From: Saprospiraceae bacterium
GTDB taxonomy: Bacteria; Bacteroidota; Bacteroidia; Chitinophagales; Saprospiraceae
DNA: 64,000 nucleotides
Reading direction: 5' to 3'
Assembly: GCA_016719615.1 (NCBI GenBank)
Contig: JADJYQ010000001.1
Span: 2,120,222 to 2,184,221, forward strand
The position numbers and the translations under genes were made by a program. Numbering within the stretch: position 1 is the stretch's first letter; each line of letters starts with the position of its first letter. This document shows positions 58,401 through 64,000 of this stretch, in pieces. A model generated the notes under the pieces. That model saw only the letters and a list, made by a program, of their open reading frames with translations. It was not told the origin of the DNA and did no database searches.

Positions 58401-59605
58401 TAGCTAGCTTTAATTCAAAAAAATGGAATCAGTATCGCGGGCATAAATTATATGAACTAAAAAATCAAATTGGTGATATCAATGTATTGGTATCAGATCG
58501 TAAATATTCTGATGGAGTTGAATTTAAAACAGACATTCGCAAAGCAACTGACTATTATCCGTTTGGAATGATTATGCCAGGTAGAGATAGTTCTACAACA
58601 AATTATCGATATGGATTCCAAGGGATGGAACAAGATAATAATTTTAAAGGGGAAGCTAATTCCTATACTACTGAATTCAGACAATATGATCCTAGGGTTG
58701 GGAGATGGTTGAGCGTTGATCCAATGGAGGAGAAGTATCCAAGTTGGAGTAATTATGTTGCATTTGATGATAATCCAATAGGCTTAGTTGATCCTAAAGG
58801 CGCCCAAAGTTCACCTCCTTCACCTGTAGGAAATGATCAATCTCAGTCAGCGCAAGAAAGTGACAGGGATGATCCAAGAGGAATTTCTAGAGCAGAGGAT
58901 CATAATGATGGCGCAATAGGCTTTTTCGTTTGGGCTGCTGGAGCAGTAGGCAATGCTGTTACTTCAGCTATTGACGGAGTGCTAATCACTTCAAGTGTTG
59001 AGACTCATTCAATGATAACGGGAGATTATACAACAAATACCAGAGATAATATCCGAGAAGTTTCTGGCTTAAATGCAATTGCATTAGGAGTAGTGTCGAT
59101 TTTTTCTACCGGTTCATCTATTACGATGACCCATGATGAAGAACAGGAATTAGTGAGAATGGTAAGATCCGGATTAATTCCAGAAATCGTGAGAGCAAAT
59201 TTAAGGAGAATGTTTCCAAATGCAAATCAAAGACAAATTGATGCTGCAACAGACATGATAACTGTATTTGCTCCCCCGTCTGGCATTGACGATATTGCTT
59301 CTGATGGAGCAACTCATATTACAACTCAAGCTAGACCAACAATTTTAAGAGAACAAGCAAGAGCGAGAGGTCGTGCTCGTGTTGATGCCAGACGATCTGC
59401 TGAAGCCTCTCAAACTCCAAGTACCCCATCTCCCCCACCTTCACAAGCCCCATCTCGACCTCCTGCGCAAACTCAACCTAGTATACCGGGAGTTACTCCA
59501 GGAGAAGCAAGGAGAAGAACAGATCAAGCTGCTGCAGCAAGGCGAGTTCCTCAAAGCGAAAGAGCAAGAAGATCTGGAGTTGGAAGAAGACCATCTAGAA
59601 GGTAG
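52430..59605 (+). CDS. Giant RHS protein B with core domain and variable C-terminal tip
   Basis: 2391 residues, 11 bp after protein A. Signal peptide about 9-26 (FLILLIIFCNYKITFAQ). FN3-like module at about 180-290 (YIEMSWNPILWAESYDLEW). Then the Bacteroidota RHS entry block (NYAENGLRKDLLKYSDGSGR, IAAEQYYDFQGRPVVQTLPV). A Cys-rich middle (about 680-1410) precedes true YD repeats (YYDQAGNLTRTVPPKAV, WCYDEVGRIILSQDA, YHYDQLNRLTASN, YELKNQIGDINVLVSDRK). The RHS core (YRYGFQGMEQDN, EFRQYDPRVGRWLSVDPMEE, NPIGLVDPKG) ends near residue 2123. The final 268 residues are a variable tip with two hydrophobic segments, a Pro/Ser linker and an Arg-rich end. Such tips are usually toxins or effectors; no known toxin motif is seen. 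Confidence 0.85.
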   Translation: MKRNILFMRYFLILLIIFCNYKITFAQEISQIGTNGVSRFEYGLLNDIRNSHSAIKDTIYNSDFIAKTGAALSGTPLKRLKESALVIGFMTNPSLSVFEIKDHQTEVCFKILFKKLGSSSLDSVRSKLDVNYNSISGSNYKAKDYFVLDSVIWAEITIDTFISSIPLSDPDSVSVVLLESQILGIEQSKIPASGTILLSHPISAQFLGRYIEMSWNPILWAESYDLEWKFVDGYSTKEIDFKKNATRINLQQVNYKIPAIASKSKFVCRYRARGIHENGNIYYGPWSRASNVLMIDGDKIFEKDSKPWQYIANYAENGLRKDLLKYSDGSGRERQAITKLSTDGNHLIAAEQYYDFQGRPVVQTLPVPLKSKGSGTISTWSFPFGNSRNTGATSGAHTGAEIDRRFLPSGFDLYPAGRDLPSGRSGPDFTDLSNYYEHEPDLNFIPKLNVNESGEQYSAEDFDKDVLNSCNPEFRAKPMGTTSGAGKYYSPSNDFEGFHKEDIPIADGYPFSQVEYTPDNTGRVKSSTLMGRDFQIGSGKENKYYYTTPSQEELFRMFGSEVGEARKYTKVILKDTNGQLFVSYQNAKGQNIATALTGDCPTNLTAIPDSDIDINQETRFDVMEQSNVIDIHEGVSMASQSIFVDRDNSTLTIQYNLDPASLRTIICRQNLCYDCPKNLVLKLVSSCGDVFLNKSIPIGPRKDTDTSRCNMGEGINLNIPITNLKIGEYYLTKSLELDQEESEKYILDFVKKDTACYVPNIPAPFPCITAPSCIPCVFEIASGYYLRSVGNNPLCSKNCPETELLFDANNFNQLMNDYLPPNGQFAWTDPRNIDSFKISIFNLRSLGINYTMIPNFYYRNMDGTVSWIDITGLRESFDFAEGRSAETYKIEGGRRYTIPQNITNIEFLKSIWKESWSEIFVRFHPEYPFLKWNNEHITSLEYDRKMNAEHNFDEAVRKGFMKTDVLIDLEYINRDPFFNTASDLIKTDFLNKLSRHTAIGSGDYMNIFEIVVHSMFCNSRIYRDGINNDPLELRTCINDNKTRLLSLNDEAKTFAWNAYKGIYQSEKQKYIDSIRFVDVKSAYASSPHILYPALCMGRDHGAICHHCPSEAGSIAEPGLTIINLLRRMKAKFLHASCITTSRLPMFDTLGIRFLNVQEAAAYARWKVIANCNISSSAYDLQSMLNALVVDLGKPGNNLSLPRIDLNGIPPSVIPDSIVKTFRNMLSPHYYWKSTIRGNELEAEILDQLNAVQTRMLFRKTDLASWSDIIYFTCMRQSSRPGERKFYLNAFVKDTHKIEIELSIETESLWNQLKYNLNEITELLKKLPKKLRLYPPQNSENSCCIDLLFPEVPFKDKCKEESRADYNASIYAAKLFRAKLIYDSLRALYNKSCILSGNERCVILQNQKMYQFTLFYYDQAGNLTRTVPPKAVHVMTDVSRVRIGSDSGIFPVHHNNLSTSYQYNSLNAKLSKTTPDGGTTKWCYDEVGRIILSQDAVQRSSNEASYISYDARSRIKESGAIQSFDRIHESIDNGIMKYLRYYSVLEARSTFKKEYTVTKYDLAETSREVLNQFTSGQNNLRNRVSSVKYYNSGTDLMHAVYFNYDISGNTKEIVQDFSGMRTLTGMSEEIARLHRYKKIKYRYDVLTGKVHETAYQPGKLDQFYRWYYYDADNRLTKVKTGFSPYEPELYKDVDASYEYYLHGPALNAKLGMENIQELDLTYTINGWLKKLNHPDLEVSEDGNYLKDVLAYQLHYYNNDFRGTGDLIESILPTGVQNNYTGNITGIAMKNIGLDQLTHIHSYHYDQLNRLTASNMGIGNRYSMNISYDKNGNIKTLNRFDGKGNEFDHLTYNYNDDTNNQLQYITDPRGQLLSGENKDLQTQPSENYRYDVKGRLLHDISEGGMNLSWLSNDKLKEVTNAEGSSQLYYDTWGRRIMKNHVSASGQRNMEYTIRDIAGNILAEYAIKENQIQLNNFPIYAGSRIGVIQLDTLLASFNSKKWNQYRGHKLYELKNQIGDINVLVSDRKYSDGVEFKTDIRKATDYYPFGMIMPGRDSSTTNYRYGFQGMEQDNNFKGEANSYTTEFRQYDPRVGRWLSVDPMEEKYPSWSNYVAFDDNPIGLVDPKGAQSSPPSPVGNDQSQSAQESDRDDPRGISRAEDHNDGAIGFFVWAAGAVGNAVTSAIDGVLITSSVETHSMITGDYTTNTRDNIREVSGLNAIALGVVSIFSTGSSITMTHDEEQELVRMVRSGLIPEIVRANLRRMFPNANQRQIDAATDMITVFAPPSGIDDIASDGATHITTQARPTILREQARARGRARVDARRSAEASQTPSTPSPPPSQAPSRPPAQTQPSIPGVTPGEARRRTDQAAAARRVPQSERARRSGVGRRPSRR
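58801..59605 (+). other. Variable C-terminal tip of RHS protein B
   Basis: After the core DPKG the chain changes character. Hydrophobic segments GAIGFFVWAAGAVGNAVTSA and GLNAIALGVVSIFSTGSS are followed by a helical LVRMVRSGLIPEIVRANLRR segment, then Pro/Ser/Gln-rich and Arg-rich tails (PTILREQARARGRARVDARR, SERARRSGVGRRPSRR). In RHS and other polymorphic toxins this position holds the effector, cut at the core. The Arg-rich end could bind nucleic acid or membrane. No family recognised. Confidence 0.6.
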
Positions 59606-59866
59606 AATTGATGAATAACAAAATATTATTCATAATTAAGTATATTATAAAATTACAAAATACTTGACTTATAAAAATGTCTATAAATACATTCAATACA
59701 AATGAATAGAGCTGAGCAAAACCAAGATCTCTTACAAAATAAATAAAATATTATCCATTTCAACAAATTTATTTTAAACTTGATACTACTTATTACTCAA
59801 TAATTAATTTTTGCTATTAATGTAAAATATTCCAACTTAAAATTTACGAAATTTATAACTTATTAT
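59606..59866. other. AT-rich spacer before lipoprotein gene, no immunity gene seen
   Basis: 261 bases, very AT-rich, no open frame of note. An immunity gene is normally expected here for an RHS toxin; none is visible between the tip and the lipoprotein gene. Confidence 0.5.
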
Positions 59867-60322
59867 ATGAAAAACAAATTTTTATTCATTCTCCTCCCTT
59901 TGTTTATCCTTTCCTGTGGAAATGATGATGCAACTCCCGATAACAACAACAATTCCTCATTCTCTGTAAAAATCGATGGAGTATTATGGCAAGCAAGCCT
60001 GGTTGTTTTAAACGAAGTCGATGAATCAACCGAACAATTTGCCGTAAGCGCATTGAATGCGAATCAAGGTGAGACCATTGGATTTACCTTCGATTACTTT
60101 GCAGGGAATGGAACTTATCCTGTATCGAAAGATCTTCAGCCGGTGATGACTTACGGTCGCTCTGATAGAAAAACTTTCTTCAATAAAACTGCAGGTAATA
60201 TGTCTGTTATAGTAACAGGAACTGAGACCGTGGCAGGTGTAAAGAAAGCTCATGGAACTTTTACTGGAACACTAGAGTCATCTGATGGAGAAAAAGTGCA
60301 ACTTACCGAAGGAAAGTTTTAA
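59867..60322 (+). CDS. Lipoprotein of unknown function, possible immunity-position gene
   Basis: 151 residues. Lipoprotein signal MKNKFLFILLPLFILSC with lipid Cys at 17, then an acidic Asn-rich tether (GNDDATPDNNNNSS). The globular part is beta-rich (FSVKIDGVLWQASLVVLNEV, GETIGFTFDYFAGNGTYP, TGTETVAGVKKAHGTFTGTL), like small Bacteroidota lipoproteins of the DUF6252 type. It follows the RHS toxin tip and precedes the barrel gene by 22 bp. By place it could be an immunity or tether protein, but the fold is common and argues for a general lipoprotein. It should lie on the outer membrane. Confidence 0.7.
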   Translation: MKNKFLFILLPLFILSCGNDDATPDNNNNSSFSVKIDGVLWQASLVVLNEVDESTEQFAVSALNANQGETIGFTFDYFAGNGTYPVSKDLQPVMTYGRSDRKTFFNKTAGNMSVIVTGTETVAGVKKAHGTFTGTLESSDGEKVQLTEGKF

Positions 60323-60344
60323 GTAATTTTTGTAATTACATTTA

Positions 60345-62786
60345 ATGAAAAATATTCTACTCCTATTATTACTTCTAAATGTGATTCCGGTAATTTCACA
60401 GATACAAGATATATCTTCTTTAGAACCCACAGAAGTTTGGAACCTCACCATTCAAAATTCCAAGGCACAACATGTTTATCTTTTAGGTATCATCAAAAAT
60501 GAAAAAGATAATATTTTAGTCGAATTTAGATCAGAGACAATATTCTTAGAGCAAGGTGTTATCGTCCTAAGCAATGATAAGGTAAAAACAATTAAAACGG
60601 ATTGGAAAGATGCCAGTTCACAACAAACTGTAGTTGCTACCGGTAATTTTCCAAAGGGGACTTATTCTGTCTGTACAAAAGTGATGAGCAAATCCACTAA
60701 CAAAGAAATTGCAAGTCCTTGCCGCACGATTAAATTTAATGCACTTCTAATTCGAAAAAATGATCCATCCAAATACAAAAACATTCATGCCTATGGCTCA
60801 GCAAGTTTAGATTATAATTATGCTGAACCCCTTCCCTACTATTCTCAATTACCTTCACAGTATATGCGACTTGAAGCAGAGCAAGGTCTGAGTGTGTATT
60901 CATTTCCCATTTCAGGAATGTTTCGATACTCTACAGAAAAGACTGAAATAAAGCAGGATGTTGATATGTTTTCATTGCGATTTGACCGAAGCCGGTTTGA
61001 GCGAAATATCAAAGAACTAATCTTAAGAAAACTTGCAGAGACCCAATTGAAAAAAGTAAAAATGAATGAATCAGATCTGCAAAAACTAACAGAATATGAA
61101 CGCCTGGATGAAGAGTTAAGTTCTTCTGCAATCGCTAAGATAAATGAAGAAATGATCCAGACTAAGGAACAACTGACAGCATTGGGCAAACAGAAAATCG
61201 CTCCTGGACTGGAAGAAAAAGTAAGCAGCCTTCAAAAGACTTACAAGCAGTTACTTGAGAAAAAGAGAAGATACGATGATATAAAAAACAGGTATGACCA
61301 ATTAAATAAACTATATCAAACATGGGTGGTTTCCGGAAGATTAGAAGAACTGAAAAGTCTGGTATATGATCCTCCTGATTTCTCTGATCCAAAGGAATTA
61401 TTGCCTTATTTAAAAAAATATGGCGCATATACCGGAATGAATAAGTTTTTGTTCAACATTAAAGAATTAAGCATTGGAACATCCTACCCTGCATATACCC
61501 CTTTGACATTAAATGGCACACAAGTATCCGGAGGGAATCTGGAATGGAATCCAGGATTGTTTTTTGTTGCAGTGTGTGGAGGAAAAATTCACTCATCAGT
61601 TTCTTTATTGACGGATAGTCTACAAGCCCAATTTACCCAAAAGGTATTAGGAACGCGATTGGGATTCGGAAAAATATATGGCTCCTATTTGTCTTTGAAT
61701 GTAATTCACTATTGGGACAAAGACAGTTCTATTATAACGGCTCCGGATCAGGAATTATATCCTGAAAAATCCTGGGTATCGTCCATCGATTTTAATCTAA
61801 ATGTCGGTAAGAACAAATGGTTTCAGATGAGTGGGGAACTGGCCGGGTTGTATGCAAATCAGAATAACTACGACACTGCACGATATCCGGCAACCAGCCT
61901 TAGCACCACAATTTCAGAGGAGTTGAATAATATTTTTTCATTTCAGCCTAATCGCTCCAGTAGTTTCGATTTAGCTTATCATGCGAATATTGGATTCAAT
62001 TTGTTTAGAGACAATACCCATCTTGAGTATGAAAGAAGATTTGCAGGTCCGGGTTTTATGCATCCGGGGGTGTTCGGACTTCCCAATGATCTTCAAAGAA
62101 ACAAATACAGCATCAAGCAGGAAATGCTCGATGATAGGACAAGTCTTTCAGTTTACTTTACGGAAGAAAAAGATAATTTTTCTGAATCCAAGTCATATCG
62201 TTCCGATAGGAATGAAATCGGCCTCGAATGGCGATGGAATTCTAAGAATCTACCGGATATAAATGTACGAATTGCACAATCCAGGATCAAGAATCCATTT
62301 TATTATTTTCATTCCACGCTTTCACAGATTGGCTTAAGCAAACCCTGGAATATAAAAGGCAAATGGTCTGCTCATTCAACTATTCAAGCCATGTATTATA
62401 TTACAAGCACCGACAGTGTTCAACAACAAATCAATACTCTTTATTTATTCGTACAGCAATCAATCAACCTCCCGAAAGGGTTTCAAATTCAAGTGAATGG
62501 CCAATGGTCCAATAATTCAGTTGCTGGTTTAAGTAATAATATTTCAGGTTGCAACATCAATATTTCCAAATCGCTATTTAAAAGGATAAGAATTGGCACA
62601 GGAATCGCTTATACAAAACAAGATTCCATCAATCGATTTTCAATTTCAGCAAACCTTCAAGGAAATTTAATCAGAAATATGGATTTTTACATAAGATATA
62701 ACAACAACAGATTCTCATCTTACCCAAATTACATAGGTACTTATCAGGAAAATTGGTTGCAGGCTGGAGTTAAATATTCTTGGTAA
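60345..62786 (+). CDS. TANFOR-like domain fused to coiled coil and outer-membrane barrel
   Basis: 813 residues. Signal peptide 1-18 (ILLLLLLLNVIPVISQ). Residues about 20-130 (EPTEVWNLTIQNSKAQHVYL, LGIIKNEKDN, NFPKGTYSVCTKVMSKSTNK) are a paralogue of domain 1 of the 44785 protein. A beta segment is followed by a coiled coil at about 225-330 (LQKLTEYERLDEELSSSAIA, KTYKQLLEKKRRYDDIKNRY). From about 390 on, alternating strands (ISLNVIHYWDKD-like, YERRFAGPGF, QIQVNGQWSNNSVAGLSNNI) and the final ENWLQAGVKYSW, ending in an aromatic residue, are typical of outer-membrane barrels. I infer a barrel that displays or docks the RHS complex through the shared domain. Confidence 0.75.
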   Translation: MKNILLLLLLLNVIPVISQIQDISSLEPTEVWNLTIQNSKAQHVYLLGIIKNEKDNILVEFRSETIFLEQGVIVLSNDKVKTIKTDWKDASSQQTVVATGNFPKGTYSVCTKVMSKSTNKEIASPCRTIKFNALLIRKNDPSKYKNIHAYGSASLDYNYAEPLPYYSQLPSQYMRLEAEQGLSVYSFPISGMFRYSTEKTEIKQDVDMFSLRFDRSRFERNIKELILRKLAETQLKKVKMNESDLQKLTEYERLDEELSSSAIAKINEEMIQTKEQLTALGKQKIAPGLEEKVSSLQKTYKQLLEKKRRYDDIKNRYDQLNKLYQTWVVSGRLEELKSLVYDPPDFSDPKELLPYLKKYGAYTGMNKFLFNIKELSIGTSYPAYTPLTLNGTQVSGGNLEWNPGLFFVAVCGGKIHSSVSLLTDSLQAQFTQKVLGTRLGFGKIYGSYLSLNVIHYWDKDSSIITAPDQELYPEKSWVSSIDFNLNVGKNKWFQMSGELAGLYANQNNYDTARYPATSLSTTISEELNNIFSFQPNRSSSFDLAYHANIGFNLFRDNTHLEYERRFAGPGFMHPGVFGLPNDLQRNKYSIKQEMLDDRTSLSVYFTEEKDNFSESKSYRSDRNEIGLEWRWNSKNLPDINVRIAQSRIKNPFYYFHSTLSQIGLSKPWNIKGKWSAHSTIQAMYYITSTDSVQQQINTLYLFVQQSINLPKGFQIQVNGQWSNNSVAGLSNNISGCNINISKSLFKRIRIGTGIAYTKQDSINRFSISANLQGNLIRNMDFYIRYNNNRFSSYPNYIGTYQENWLQAGVKYSW

Positions 62787-62929
62787 TTTGTCAATTTGTC
62801 TCACTTCATTTTTGAACAATTAATCGGCTTGTTAGGTTCTTTTAAAAACTTAACTTCAACGTTGGCTTTTATGGATTTTAAATGTACTGGATAGCTGTCC
62901 GTTGGCTAAATGTCTCTGTTGTCCTGTCA

Positions 62930-64000
62930 TTACGCTACTTTTTGTTTATAAAGATGTTCTTGAAATTCTATAAACAGTCGACTGATGTTTGCCACGTCTC
63001 CCAAAATTTCTTTTGCGTCTTCCAATGATTGATACTTGTTTGTCAGCAAGATTGGAAGTTTCTCTTGGTCGAGTTCGTCTACGCCTGTTTCAATGTATTT
63101 GCTCAAAACGAACGTTATGAACTCTCGTTGTTTGTCGTTGAGTAAGGCAAAGATTGTCGCTTCGGCAGCTTTGGCTCGGGCTTCTCTAGTCATTGCGATA
63201 TAGTCGCCATTGAAAACGTATTCCAACACATCATACAAGTCACTTTTTTCCATATCTACCAACTTTTGCAAAGTCAATAAATCGTCTTTCGGGAAACCTG
63301 CTGCATCTAAATTTTCAAGTAATACCTTTCTTGTCATTGGATTGCTCCAAAGTTTCCGCAATTCTTCTTCGTCTTTAAAAAGTTTAGGCAATTCGCCAAA
63401 TAGATTATTCAAAAATTCTTCTGCTGAAATGGGTTTGCCGTCTGCACTCCAAAACGAAGTGGAAACCATATGTTGGATTTCTCTTTCTTTTCCGTTGCGA
63501 AGTTTGATTTTTATTTTAGGCTTCTTTGGAGTGTGTTCGCCTGAGTCTAAAATTTCTGGGGTGTGAGTCGGTTCAAGTATTGGATAAAGATTAGGTTCTT
63601 TTGGCTCTTCTCCAATCGGCTCACCGTCCCATTCAGGGTCTGAAAAGTGCTTGTAGGCATCTACAAAGTCGTAAATGGTGAAAAACTCTTTGTCGTCAAA
63701 TAAGCGTGTACCACGGCCAACGATTTGTTTAAACTCAATCATTGAATTGACTGGACGAAGCAAAACGATATTGCGAATGTTCCGTGCATCAACTCCTGTT
63801 GAGAGTTTTTGCGAAGTGGTCAGAATGGTTGGAATTGTTTTTTCGTTGTCCTGAAATTCCCGCAACAGTCTTTCGCCTTCTTCTCCATCATTGGCAGTAA
63901 CTCGAACGCAATAAAAAGGGTCTTTGCTTTTGGCATTTTGGTTTACCAAATCTCTTATCAATGCTGCGTGTGCTTGATTGGCACAAAAGATTATTGTCTT
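62930..64000 (-). CDS. hsdR: Type I restriction HsdR / DEAD-box helicase C-terminal part (cut by window end)
   Basis: At least 357 residues; the reading continues in frame to the last base (KTIIFCANQAHAALIRDLV). SF2 helicase motif V (TILTTSQKLSTGVDARNIRN) and motif VI (FKQIVGRGTRLFDD) are present, then FFTIYDFVDAYKHFSDPEWD and the EcoEI-type HsdR C-terminal domain (EIQHMVSTSFWSADGKPISA, EYVFNGDYIAMTREARAKAA). HsdR translocates and cuts DNA with HsdM and HsdS. The nuclease and first helicase lobe lie outside the window; hsdM/hsdS should be upstream there. The gene is on the opposite strand from the RHS cluster and marks its end. Confidence 0.85.
   Translation of the reverse strand, partial: KTIIFCANQAHAALIRDLVNQNAKSKDPFYCVRVTANDGEEGERLLREFQDNEKTIPTILTTSQKLSTGVDARNIRNIVLLRPVNSMIEFKQIVGRGTRLFDDKEFFTIYDFVDAYKHFSDPEWDGEPIGEEPKEPNLYPILEPTHTPEILDSGEHTPKKPKIKIKLRNGKEREIQHMVSTSFWSADGKPISAEEFLNNLFGELPKLFKDEEELRKLWSNPMTRKVLLENLDAAGFPKDDLLTLQKLVDMEKSDLYDVLEYVFNGDYIAMTREARAKAAEATIFALLNDKQREFITFVLSKYIETGVDELDQEKLPILLTNKYQSLEDAKEILGDVANISRLFIEFQEHLYKQKVA

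Noticed and set aside
59867..60322. Lipoprotein as certain immunity protein
   Set aside because: It is in the right place, but the fold is common among Bacteroidota lipoproteins and it is closer to the barrel gene than to the toxin tip.

Overview
This window looks like a chromosome segment from an uncultured Bacteroidota, most likely class Saprospiria. The DNA is AT-rich and Shine-Dalgarno signals are weak or absent. At least six predicted secreted proteins end in a type A T9SS (Por) sorting domain, and one ends in the gliding-motility type B sorting domain. DUF3307/SatD, delta-60 repeat, TANFOR-like and bipartite RHS proteins are also typical of this phylum. I saw no rRNA, tRNA or CRISPR.

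Layout. 1-7 kb: a decayed two-component pair, then satD-DUF3307, an abiEi-abiEii type IV toxin-antitoxin pair and mnmE, nearly all interrupted by frameshifts. Many breaks fall in short homopolymers (A5, A7, GGG), so residual sequencing error is as likely as real decay. The response regulator, however, carries a roughly 140-base internal deletion that looks real. 7-12 kb: a membrane-anchored hypothetical, feoB-feoA, and one long ORF that joins an ECF sigma factor to a TM segment and a beta-barrel-like domain. 12.5-19 kb: M1 aminopeptidase, Tet-like MFS pump, glycosyltransferase and nucleotide-sugar epimerase, with several heptanucleotide repeat arrays between genes. 19-26 kb: a GH30 glycosidase, then what reads as a sphingolipid locus: an SPT-like enzyme, a GNAT-like candidate ceramide synthase, a fatty-acid hydroxylase, a sphingomyelin-synthase-like PAP2_C protein and a classical PAP2 phosphatase. 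26-38 kb: T9SS cargo proteins, a beta-lactamase-family lipoprotein, a RhuM-Fic protein and an 1114-residue protein with ten CDS-type repeats and a type B sorting domain.

38.5-62.8 kb: the most notable block, all on the + strand with no visible frameshift. An intact LuxR-type response regulator and a propeller histidine kinase are followed by a small T9SS protein, a collagen-like protein, a TANFOR-like protein, and two giant proteins (2163 and 2391 residues). Together these resemble a TcB/TcC-like split RHS cocoon, with an RHS core and a variable C-terminal tip. A lipoprotein and an 813-residue protein follow; the latter joins the same TANFOR-like domain to a coiled coil and an outer-membrane barrel. 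I infer one cell-surface effector system in which the paralogous domain links the secreted RHS complex to an outer-membrane barrel. The window ends inside an HsdR/helicase gene on the minus strand.
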